Positions 1 to 5,461 of a stretch of 12,389 nt of DNA are shown one piece after another (the first letter of the stretch is position 1; the number at the start of each line of letters is the position of its first letter). The notes below the pieces were generated by a model, which saw only the letters and a program-made list of their open reading frames with translations, did not search any database and was not told the origin of the DNA. Origin of the DNA: Bacteroidaceae bacterium (GTDB taxonomy: Bacteria; Bacteroidota; Bacteroidia; Bacteroidales; Bacteroidaceae); the NCBI GenBank assembly GCA_900769765.1, contig CAAGHW010000075.1, positions 1 through 12,389 on the forward strand, in the 5' to 3' direction. A program made the translations under genes and the position numbers.

Positions 1-37
1 GATTTGAGTCTGTTTCTGAAACACACAGCAAAATAAC

Positions 38-79
38 AATAACTAAAAAGGATGTCGAATGACATCCTTTTTAGTTATT
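38..79. terminator. Strong bidirectional intrinsic terminator overlapping the ATP-grasp stop codon
   Basis: A perfect 19-bp inverted repeat (38-56 with 61-79) encloses a 4-nt loop. The core is GGATGTC/GACATCC flanked by runs of A and T, so either strand gives a GC-containing stem followed by U-rich RNA. It ends transcription of the minus-strand ATP-grasp gene, whose TAA stop (75-77) lies inside the stem. The symmetry suggests that a plus-strand gene ending left of the window uses it too. This is read directly from the sequence; termination itself is inferred. Confidence 0.85.
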
Positions 80-1262
80 TATACATATCCTCGACCGTCT
101 TCTCCTTATATATTATTACGGAAACAGAATAGCGGTTCTCTTCCGTCACCGGGGAGAGATTCAGATACCCCGAAGTTATCTTGCCGTCATCTGTTTCAAG
201 CGCGAAGGCTTTGCTATCGGCAATATGTCTTGCATAAGCTTCACCCCTCTTCTTGAAGAAACTCACGCGATACTCGCCTTTGCACCCATCCGCTACAAAC
301 CTGTCAAAAAACAGACGTGCAACCATTCCCATATTCATGCGAAGGTTAAGTTCCATACATGGATTAAGGCGCATCTCACCATCACTTTCGTAAATCATCA
401 TATCAACGCCAAAGTAACCCACATAACCGCTGTCACACAACAAGGAACGCATGATACACGGCAATGTCTCTTTTACCTTGAGAAGTACATCAAGCGAAAT
501 ATATTCAGAAAGGAATTGCTCTATATCGTCATCACTTGCAAGAACATTACCCGAATAAGAGCCTTTGTAGCTCTTGAAAAGCGAATACCCTGCGAACGAG
601 ACACCCTTGCCGTCGGCAAAGAACTCCATAGCGAACTCAATCCTTGCATTGAGGAACTCCTCGCAGACAACGCCACCCTGGCGTTTTATAATCCCTTTGT
701 AGAAATTCTCCATAGGCGTTTCCACCCGTCCTATTCCCCAAGCGATACCCTTTCCACTACCCGACCACGGTGCTTTGACCACACAACGAGGGCGACCATT
801 CACAAAAGCGGCAACCTCATCGGGCAAAGTACAGTACAAAGGAAGAGCTGGGATATCAACTCCCTTCTCTCTCAAGGCTGAAAGAATCTTTATTGTAACC
901 TTGCGGTTCGAAAGTTCTCTTATCGCCGTTATAGAGCCGTCGCTCGGCAGTATATCTTCAAAGCCCATCACACGCAACCGGCGTTTGACCTGCATGCTCC
1001 AACCCCATGGCGCACACTGTGTGACAGAGCCTTTCTTCTCTTCATCAAAGGGCAAAGCAACAGAAAAACGGGAAGAAACCCATTCGTGATATTCGCGATG
1101 CACGTCATCGGGCAACACCACAAAACCCTGCTCTCCGGCAAACCACAAGGGCAACGATGCCAGGTCGTACGCAATCTGCGCCGCCGCAGGTGGCGGACAA
1201 TAGTTTGCTCCACCATCGGCAAGGGCCAGGTCGTTTTCGGGATTGAAAATATGGAGTTTCAT
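75..1262 (-). CDS. Uncharacterised ATP-grasp family protein
   Basis: A 395-aa cytoplasmic protein with an ATP-grasp fold signature; the substrate is unknown. Residues 163-176 contain the glycine-rich loop KAPWSGSGKGIAWG that contacts phosphates. EEFL (201-204) fits the adenine-binding linker. D287 (in YFGVDMM) and E304/N306 (in MELNLR) fit the magnesium ligands and the E-x-N-x-R motif near the end of the fold. The N-terminal block (FNPENDLALADGG, then CPPP, residues 6-25) is not part of the generic ATP-grasp core and probably defines the subfamily. I chose the ATG at 1262 because this conserved block starts there. Longer in-frame starts would run through the tRNA terminator and into the tRNA gene. 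No clear promoter lies in the 46 bp after that terminator, so expression may come from read-through of tRNA-His. Family members are ligases that join an acid to an amine or thiol, but no pathway partner is adjacent. Confidence 0.85.
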   Translation of the reverse strand: MKLHIFNPENDLALADGGANYCPPPAAAQIAYDLASLPLWFAGEQGFVVLPDDVHREYHEWVSSRFSVALPFDEEKKGSVTQCAPWGWSMQVKRRLRVMGFEDILPSDGSITAIRELSNRKVTIKILSALREKGVDIPALPLYCTLPDEVAAFVNGRPRCVVKAPWSGSGKGIAWGIGRVETPMENFYKGIIKRQGGVVCEEFLNARIEFAMEFFADGKGVSFAGYSLFKSYKGSYSGNVLASDDDIEQFLSEYISLDVLLKVKETLPCIMRSLLCDSGYVGYFGVDMMIYESDGEMRLNPCMELNLRMNMGMVARLFFDRFVADGCKGEYRVSFFKKRGEAYARHIADSKAFALETDDGKITSGYLNLSPVTEENRYSVSVIIYKEKTVEDMYK

Positions 1263-1308
1263 GTTATAACCTGAGATTTTATCTTTTAGAGACTCGGAGC
1301 TATAAAGC

Positions 1309-1338
1309 AAAACAGGAAACATCTCTGTTTCCTGTTTT
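1309..1338 (-). terminator. Intrinsic terminator after tRNA-His
   Basis: A 13-bp perfect stem (1309-1321 with 1326-1338, core AACAGGAAAC) has a 4-nt loop. On the minus strand it starts two bases after the encoded CCA of tRNA-His and ends in TTTT. It also lies 46 bp upstream of the ATP-grasp start, so incomplete termination here could supply that gene's transcript. Confidence 0.75.
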
Positions 1339-1340
1339 CT

Positions 1341-1418
1341 TGGGGTGGCTGATCGGATTCGAACCGACGACATTCAGAACCACAATCTGACGCTCTAACC
1401 AGCTGAACTACAGCCACC
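1341..1418 (-). tRNA. tRNA-His (anticodon GTG)
   Basis: A full cloverleaf can be drawn on the minus strand. The acceptor stem is GTGGCTG/CAGCCAC (1411-1417 with 1345-1351). The D arm is GTTC/GAGC. The anticodon stem is TCAGA/TCTGA with loop TTGTGGT; the GTG anticodon lies at 1381-1383. The T arm contains TTCGAAT. The histidine identity element is present: an extra 5' G (complement of 1418) opposite discriminator C73 (complement of 1344). The 3' CCA is encoded (1341-1343). It has its own promoter and terminator and is therefore an independent transcription unit. Confidence 0.97.
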
Positions 1419-1445
1419 GTATAGCCTTGTTTTATCAAGGCGTTG

Positions 1446-1477
1446 CAAAGGTATAATTATTTTCTATACTATGCAAA
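1446..1477 (-). promoter_or_regulatory. Promoter of tRNA-His (Bacteroidota -33/-7 type)
   Basis: On the minus strand, TTTG (complement of 1474-1477) is followed after exactly 20 bp by TACCTTTG (complement of 1446-1453). This matches the Bacteroidota primary-sigma consensus TTTG-N19-21-TAnnTTTG. Transcription would start near 1439, about 21 bases before the tRNA. The -33 box directly follows the upstream operon's terminator. Confidence 0.8.
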
Positions 1478-1521
1478 TTTTTGAGAGTTTTTTTGCATTC
1501 ACGCAGAAAAACTCTCAAAAA
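1478..1521 (-). terminator. Terminator of the Nif3-like/zinc-ribbon operon
   Basis: An inverted repeat pairs 1478-1495 with 1504-1521 (core GAGAGTTTTT/AAAAACTCTC, one G-T pair) around an 8-nt loop. It begins 10 bases after the stop codon of the zinc-ribbon gene and ends in a T-run on the minus strand. It insulates the operon from the tRNA-His promoter immediately downstream. Confidence 0.75.
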
Positions 1522-1531
1522 CAGTTCACTT

Positions 1532-2356
1532 TTACTCGGCTTTTGTAGCACGACGGATGCCACGACGCTTTGGTGCTGCTGCCTCTGCCGGCTTCTCCTG
1601 CTGTACACCTGCAAGTTCAGGGTCAATCATAATACGGCCGCAGTTCTCGCAAACGATGATTTTCTTTCTCATACGGATATCCATCTGACGCTGTGGTGGA
1701 ATCTTGCTGAAGCAACCTGCACAAGCATCACGTTCTACGTAAACGATACCCAAACCATTGCGTGAATTTTTACGGATTCTCTTGAAAGAAGTCAAAAGGC
1801 GTGGCTCGATATTAAGCTCAAGATCACGAGCCTGCTCGCGCAACTTTTCCTCCTCGGCCTTTGTCTCAGAAACGATGTCATCAAGCTCCTCTTTCTTCAT
1901 ATCGAGGTCTTTTCTGCGCTCGTCAAGCATAGCTGTAGCTCTCTCAAGCTCCTCGCTCTTCTGCTGCTCCTGGCGCTTTGCATCGTTAATTTTCTTCTCA
2001 TCGTGCTCGATAACAAGACGGTTGTACTCTATCTCCTTGTTCAAGAGGTCGAACTCACGATTGTTACGTACATTGTTCTGGTCCTCGGTATATTTGTCGA
2101 TGTTTCTCTTAGCCTGCTCCATCTCCTCGCGGAAAGCAACCATATTCTCGCGAATGTTCTTGATATCGTTGTTGATATTCTCAAGACGTGTACCAAGACC
2201 TACGATCTCATCCTCCAAGTCTTTAACCTCAAGAGGAAGCTCGCCACGAAGAATCTTTATTGAATCAATCTGTGAAAGAATTGTCTGAAGCTCATAAAGC
2301 GTTTTCAACTTCTCTTCAACTGTGTACTCTGCTGGATCTTTCTTTGCCATTTTCAT
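1532..2356 (-). CDS. Coiled-coil protein with C-terminal C4 zinc ribbon (zf-RING_7 / CdsZ-like)
   Basis: A 274-aa soluble protein. Residues 12-185 are rich in E, K, L and R with heptad character and predict a long antiparallel coiled coil. A C-terminal zinc ribbon follows, with ligands C212-x2-C215 and C236-x2-C239. The sequence between them (KIPPQRQMDIR) and the following IIVCENCGRI are hallmarks of the PF02591 family. A basic Ala/Lys/Arg tail closes the protein. The architecture suggests a nucleic-acid- or ribosome-associated adaptor, but the exact role in this phylum is unsettled. It lies 28 bp downstream of the Nif3-like gene, so the two are almost certainly co-transcribed. The start may be this ATG or the one two codons later (2350); no ribosome-binding site decides between them. 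Confidence 0.93.
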   Translation of the reverse strand: MKMAKKDPAEYTVEEKLKTLYELQTILSQIDSIKILRGELPLEVKDLEDEIVGLGTRLENINNDIKNIRENMVAFREEMEQAKRNIDKYTEDQNNVRNNREFDLLNKEIEYNRLVIEHDEKKINDAKRQEQQKSEELERATAMLDERRKDLDMKKEELDDIVSETKAEEEKLREQARDLELNIEPRLLTSFKRIRKNSRNGLGIVYVERDACAGCFSKIPPQRQMDIRMRKKIIVCENCGRIMIDPELAGVQQEKPAEAAAPKRRGIRRATKAE

Positions 2357-2384
2357 TTGTATTTAAAGTTAATATTATTATTCA

Positions 2385-3482
2385 TTACATATAATGTACG
2401 GGATTTGTATTGACCGTCGTCTTCTTCACTTTCACCTCCGGATACGATTCAAGGATAATGTCGTTGAAAATATCCATTGTAAACTGCTCGCTTTCGTAGT
2501 GTCCTATCACAGCAAACAGTATTTGCCCATCGTAGTTGAAGAGATCGTGATAGCGTGCTTCACCGGTTATGTAAACTTGCGCTCCGGCCGAGATTGCGGC
2601 ATCGGCAAACGATGCGCCCGAGCCACCACACAACGCCACACGCTTGACTTTGTTGCCCGACAACGATGTGTGACGCAAATTTCCGACATTAAAAATCTGT
2701 TTTACCTTACCCAAGAAATCCTTTTCATCAACTTCGCAAGGCAGGTCACCCACCACGCCAAGTCCCACACTACCCCAAGAGTTCTTCAAAGGATAGATAT
2801 CGTATGCAGGTTCTTCGTATGGATGCACTTTAAGCAATGCCGAAACTACTCTATTCTTCAAATAAGCCGGCATTACGGTGTCAATACGTGTCTCATTCTC
2901 TTTATGGAGTTCTCCCACCTTGCCGCAGAAAGGATTGCAGCCCTCTTCAGCTTCAAAAGTGCCATAACCCTCCATGTTATAGCTGCACGAGCCATAGTTG
3001 CCGATATTTCCACAACCGGCAGCAAAAAGAGCTTTACGCACGACATCGGCATGCGCAACAGGAACATATACCGACAATTTGAGCAGGGAATCCTCTTTTG
3101 GGGCAAGAATACGAACATTCTGCAAACCAAGTTTTTCTGCAATGCGATAATTGACACCACCCTGAACGCTGTCCATGTTGGTATGAGAAGCATATATGGC
3201 AATACCGTTTGCCAAAGCCTTCAACACACAGCGTTCAACATAGTTACGGCCTGTAATACGTTTGAGCGGAGAGAATATCAGAGGATGATGCGACACAATG
3301 AGATTGCACCCTGATGCTACGGCTTCTTCAACAACTTCTTCCGTCACATCAAGACACAATAAAACCCCTGTAACTTCCGCATCTGTTAATCCAATTTGCA
3401 AACCGGAATTATCAAATCCTTCTTGCAACGGCAGAGGCGCGAACATTTCAAGGGCACTCGCTATATCCTTTATCTTAACCAA
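2385..3482 (-). CDS. Nif3-like dinuclear metal centre protein (YqfO type)
   Basis: A 365-aa Nif3/DUF34 family protein. Likely metal ligands are H65 and H66 (SHHPLIF), D104 (SHTNMD) and H328 and E332 (GHYESE). The Nif3 core is split by an inserted PII/CutA-like domain at about residues 135-240, as in the long YqfO/YqfA subgroup rather than short YbgI. The family binds two metal ions and has been linked to GTP cyclohydrolase I-like or hydrolase activity, but its cellular role is unresolved. The start is TTG (complement of 3480-3482). No ATG or GTG lies in frame just upstream, and the protein then opens with the family's usual KIKDI...FAPLPLQEGFDNSGLQ pattern. The promoter at 3509-3539 leaves a leader of about 20 bases. 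First gene of an operon with the zinc-ribbon gene. Confidence 0.93.
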   Translation of the reverse strand: MVKIKDIASALEMFAPLPLQEGFDNSGLQIGLTDAEVTGVLLCLDVTEEVVEEAVASGCNLIVSHHPLIFSPLKRITGRNYVERCVLKALANGIAIYASHTNMDSVQGGVNYRIAEKLGLQNVRILAPKEDSLLKLSVYVPVAHADVVRKALFAAGCGNIGNYGSCSYNMEGYGTFEAEEGCNPFCGKVGELHKENETRIDTVMPAYLKNRVVSALLKVHPYEEPAYDIYPLKNSWGSVGLGVVGDLPCEVDEKDFLGKVKQIFNVGNLRHTSLSGNKVKRVALCGGSGASFADAAISAGAQVYITGEARYHDLFNYDGQILFAVIGHYESEQFTMDIFNDIILESYPEVKVKKTTVNTNPVHYM

Positions 3483-3508
3483 AATTGATATAAGGTCATT
3501 TTCACTTG

Positions 3509-3539
3509 CGAAGATACGAATATTTTTTCATTCTACAAA
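3509..3539 (-). promoter_or_regulatory. Promoter of the Nif3-like/zinc-ribbon operon
   Basis: The minus strand carries TTTG (complement of 3536-3539), a 19-bp gap and TATCTTCG (complement of 3509-3516). The -7 box differs from TAnnTTTG by one base. The expected start near 3502 leaves a very short leader before the TTG codon. Confidence 0.65.
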
Positions 3540-3643
3540 ATTGTATGCGGTATAACAATCAAAAAGGATAAATACGCCCATACATTGCCGACAAAAACAA
3601 ATATCAAATAGAATAAAACGCATTCAAATTATCTCCACTCTAC

Positions 3644-3674
3644 TTGGATATGAGCACCTTTTACTATATCTTCG
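3644..3674 (+). promoter_or_regulatory. Promoter of the CBM9-like gene
   Basis: TTG (3644-3646), a 20-bp gap and TATCTTCG (3667-3674) form a Bacteroidota-type promoter. Its -7 box is identical to that of the divergent Nif3-like operon. The expected start near 3681 gives a leader of about 18 bases to the ATG at 3699. The rest of the 216-bp gap (about 3540-3640) is AT-rich with no further structure I can support. Confidence 0.65.
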
Positions 3675-3698
3675 CAATGAAACAAAAACCAACAGAAT

Positions 3699-4337
3699 AT
3701 GAAAACCATCAACATCCCAAAAATTATTCCAACCGACAACATAGAGGACATCTTCACACAATTGCCCGAACACGCCATTGACTGTTGCAACTGGCCCGCA
3801 GAATTCCCATATTCACCCAAAGCTACATTCAGAATGTTCCACGACGGCAAAAACATATACATCAGATTCGATGTAACCGAAAATGACATACAGGCCACAG
3901 TAACCGAAGACCAGGGACGCACATGGACCGACCCTTGCGTTGAATTCTTCGTTTCGCCCGAAGGCAATCTCGACTATTATAACTTCGAATGCACATGCAC
4001 CGGCAAGCTATTGCTCGCATGGCATCCTGCTGATGCTCCAAAAGAGCCGGCAGGCAAAGAGGTTCTTGACAGCGTCAAGCGCATCCCCTCACTCGGCACA
4101 GAACCTTTTGCATTGCGCAACGGCGAGCACTCTTGGAGCGTCATTGAGGTAATACCTGCGACAGCACTGTTCCGTAGCAAGGTAGAGAACCTTGACGGCA
4201 AGGAGATGACAGGCAACTTCTACAAGTGCGGCGACGAGCTCCCCACACCGCATTTCCTCTCGTGGAATGCCATCGATTGGGAATCACCAAGTTTCCACCG
4301 CCCCGAGCAATTCGGCAGACTGGTCTTCGAAAAGTAA
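3699..4337 (+). CDS. Carbohydrate-binding family 9-like protein (cytoplasmic, function unknown)
   Basis: A 212-aa single-domain protein resembling the CBM9/DOMON-like beta-sandwich family. Supporting pattern: the strand pair FRMFHDGKNIYIRFDVTEND (44-63), W76-TDPCVEFFVSP (76-87), YYNFECTCTGKLLLA (93-107) and the closing block FLSWNAIDWESPSFHRPEQF (186-205) that ends in GRLVFE. The DPCVEFFVSP and FHRPEQFGRLVF patterns are typical of the small CBM9_like proteins of Bacteroidota. There is no signal peptide: the N-terminus (MKTINIPKIIPTDN) has no hydrophobic core, so the protein probably stays in the cytoplasm. A sugar-binding role is therefore family-level inference only. It is transcribed alone from its own promoter, with the secreted-repeat pair downstream under a separate promoter. 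Confidence 0.8.
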   Translation: MKTINIPKIIPTDNIEDIFTQLPEHAIDCCNWPAEFPYSPKATFRMFHDGKNIYIRFDVTENDIQATVTEDQGRTWTDPCVEFFVSPEGNLDYYNFECTCTGKLLLAWHPADAPKEPAGKEVLDSVKRIPSLGTEPFALRNGEHSWSVIEVIPATALFRSKVENLDGKEMTGNFYKCGDELPTPHFLSWNAIDWESPSFHRPEQFGRLVFEK

Positions 4338-4357
4338 TTCAACAACAGGCATCGACA

Positions 4358-4383
4358 CAGCCGAGGGATTCTTATAACGGCTG
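4358..4383 (+). other. Small hairpin downstream of the CBM9-like gene
   Basis: CAGCCG (4358-4363) can pair with CGGCTG (4378-4383) across 14 bases, 20 bp after the CBM9-like stop. A second mini-palindrome, GGGAA-T-TTCCC, follows at 4387-4397. Neither is followed by a T-run, so they are poor intrinsic terminators; they may stabilise the mRNA 3' end. Confidence 0.3.
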
Positions 4384-4413
4384 CAGGGAATTTCCCTATC
4401 AAGTATAGCATTT

Positions 4414-4450
4414 CCCCTTGTAACGATTAGGACATTAACGTTGCAAGGGG
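4414..4450. repeat. 12-bp inverted repeat overlapping the -33 box of the repeat-protein promoter
   Basis: The arms CCCCTTGTAACG (4414-4425) and CGTTGCAAGGGG (4439-4450) are complementary over 12 positions with one G-T pair, separated by 13 bases. The right arm contains the TTG -33 box (4441-4443) of the promoter below. It could be the CBM9-like gene's terminator, though only ATTATTCT follows, or a dimeric regulator's operator. Confidence 0.55.
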
Positions 4451-4471
4451 ATTATTCTGCCTATACCTTTG
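4441..4471 (+). promoter_or_regulatory. Promoter of the small secreted repeat-protein pair
   Basis: TTG (4441-4443), a 20-bp gap and TACCTTTG (4464-4471) match the Bacteroidota consensus. The -7 box is the same as that of tRNA-His. A start near 4478 gives a leader of about 55 bases before the ATG at 4533. No comparable promoter precedes the second paralogue, so both are probably on one transcript. Confidence 0.75.
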
Positions 4472-4532
4472 CTGTATCAAAAGTGAGAACAACAAAAAGA
4501 AAAACAAGTTTAACCTTTTAAAACTTACAATT

Positions 4533-4934
4533 ATGAAAAAGATGATGATTATCGCAGCGATGGCAAGTGTGATGCTTATTCCTGCACAGATGGAGGCTAA
4601 CAACAAGGTAAACAACAAGCCTAAAGTCGAGTTCAACAACAAGAAAGAGTTCGATAACAAAAAAGAGTTCAACAACAAGAAAGAGAAAAAGTACAACGAC
4701 AAGTTCGACAACAAAAAGAAAGATGACATGAAGTTCGACAAGAAGTTCAAGGACAACAACAAGAAAAACGATTTCAAAAAACAGCCCAAGCCACAAGCAA
4801 TGGTCAAGATGCCGGCTCCACGCCCCGCTCCACTACCAAAAGCACAGGTAAATGTAGTTTACGAAAGCAATCCTGTAAATGCAATGGCATCTGTAATAGG
4901 CCTGGCAGCATTGGCGGCTATAATTGCAAATTAA
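4533..4934 (+). CDS. Small secreted Asn/Lys-repeat protein, paralogue 1 (unrecognised family)
   Basis: A 133-aa protein I cannot assign to a family. Residues 1-22 form a Sec signal peptide: KK, then a hydrophobic stretch MMIIAAMASVMLIPA, with likely cleavage after QMEA. There is no lipobox cysteine, and the protein has no Cys at all. The body (23-83) is low complexity, dominated by Asn, Lys, Asp and Phe. It contains three exact hexapeptides EF(N/D)NKK (33-50) that then degenerate into YNDKFDNKKK- and KFDKKF-like units. A proline segment (PAPRPAPLP, 94-102) leads to NVVYESNP (107-114) and an Ala/Ile/Leu tail ending LAALAAIIAN. The protein is strongly basic and probably disordered apart from the tail, and is expected in the periplasm or outside the cell. 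The next gene encodes a paralogue. Structural, surface-polymer-binding or self-assembling roles are possible, but nothing proves one. Confidence 0.85.
   Translation: MKKMMIIAAMASVMLIPAQMEANNKVNNKPKVEFNNKKEFDNKKEFNNKKEKKYNDKFDNKKKDDMKFDKKFKDNNKKNDFKKQPKPQAMVKMPAPRPAPLPKAQVNVVYESNPVNAMASVIGLAALAAIIAN
4629..4682 (+). repeat. Three tandem 18-bp repeats encoding EF(N/D)NKK
   Basis: Three consecutive 18-bp units in paralogue 1 each start GAGTTC. The first and third are identical at nucleotide level; the middle one differs by synonymous changes plus one Asn-to-Asp change. This indicates recent in-frame expansion and a possible site of copy-number variation. Confidence 0.8.
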
Positions 4935-5003
4935 AAGAAGGAATCAGAAAGAAGAAAGCTGAAAACGGAAAAGAATAAAACTAACCCTAAAAAACTTACG
5001 ACT

Positions 5004-5387
5004 ATGAAAAAGATGATGATTATCGCAGCAATGGTAAGCGCAATGCTTATACCTGCACAGATGGAGGCAAACAACAGAGTGAACAACAAGGCTAAAGTCG
5101 AGTTCAATAACAGAAAGGATTTCAACAACAAGAAATTCAACGACAAAAGATTCAATGACAACAGAAAATTCGACAAGCAGAAGGCTTATTACAAAATGAA
5201 CGACTTCAACAAGAAGAAGGCCTATAACAAGAGAAAACCCAACAGACCAGCCGTTATGGTAATAAACCGACCGGCACCTCGCCCACGCCCCGTACCGCCT
5301 CCACCACCCGTAAAAGTGGTTTACAGAAACAATCCCATAGCAGAAGCTATCGAGTTGGCAGCATTGGCTGCAATAATTGCAAATTAA
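5004..5387 (+). CDS. Small secreted Asn/Lys-repeat protein, paralogue 2 (unrecognised family)
   Basis: A 127-aa paralogue of the preceding gene, 69 bp downstream with no terminator or promoter between. The signal peptide (1-22) differs from paralogue 1 at only three residues (11-13), and the next stretch (NN-VNNK-KVEFNN) is shared. The body (23-82) has looser units: EFNNRK, DFNNKK, FNDKR, FNDNRK, FDKQK, DFNKKK. It contains more Arg and Tyr than its partner. The hinge is longer and richer in proline (RPAPRPRPVPPPPP, 89-102). It is followed by KVVYRNNP (104-111) and the same ELAALAAIIAN-type tail. No Cys or Trp. Signal peptide, KVEFNN, VVY..NP and the tail are conserved while the repeat body has drifted, so the ends are probably under selection and the middle acts as a spacer or polymer. 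It is probably exported. Confidence 0.85.
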   Translation: MKKMMIIAAMVSAMLIPAQMEANNRVNNKAKVEFNNRKDFNNKKFNDKRFNDNRKFDKQKAYYKMNDFNKKKAYNKRKPNRPAVMVINRPAPRPRPVPPPPPVKVVYRNNPIAEAIELAALAAIIAN

Positions 5388-5390
5388 AAA

Positions 5391-5427
5391 AACAATCGGG
5401 AACAGCGCAGAACTGTTCCCGATTGTT
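5391..5427. terminator. Terminator between the repeat-protein pair and the OPT transporter
   Basis: A perfect 15-bp stem (5391-5405 with 5413-5427, core CAATCGGGAACAG) has a 7-nt loop, placed between two convergent genes. On the minus strand it is followed by seven Ts, making it a classical terminator for the transporter gene. On the plus strand the tail is only GTTGTCTCG, so it is weaker there but sits 3 bp after the second paralogue's stop codon. Confidence 0.85.
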
Positions 5428-5461
5428 GTCTCGCAAAGTTACATCAAAAAAACCTCGGCGG

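Noticed and set aside
1..36. C-terminus of a plus-strand gene (frame 1 reads DLSLFLKHTAK then TAA)
   Set aside because: Eleven codons are too few to judge; another frame stays open to 59-61. The bidirectional terminator is compatible with it but is not proof.
1263..1373. N-terminal extension of the ATP-grasp gene
   Set aside because: It would be translated from the tRNA and its terminator hairpin; the conserved protein begins at the ATG at 1262.
1758..2288. Plus-strand Ser/Arg-rich reading frame of 176 aa
   Set aside because: It is the antisense shadow of the Glu/Lys-rich coiled coil of the zinc-ribbon protein; composition is an artefact.
4427..4807. Minus-strand reading frame of 126 aa rich in Leu, Phe and Ser, resembling a membrane protein
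   Set aside because: It is the complement of the AAC/AAG-rich Asn/Lys repeats, lacks a promoter, and lies opposite a gene with a signal peptide and a good promoter.
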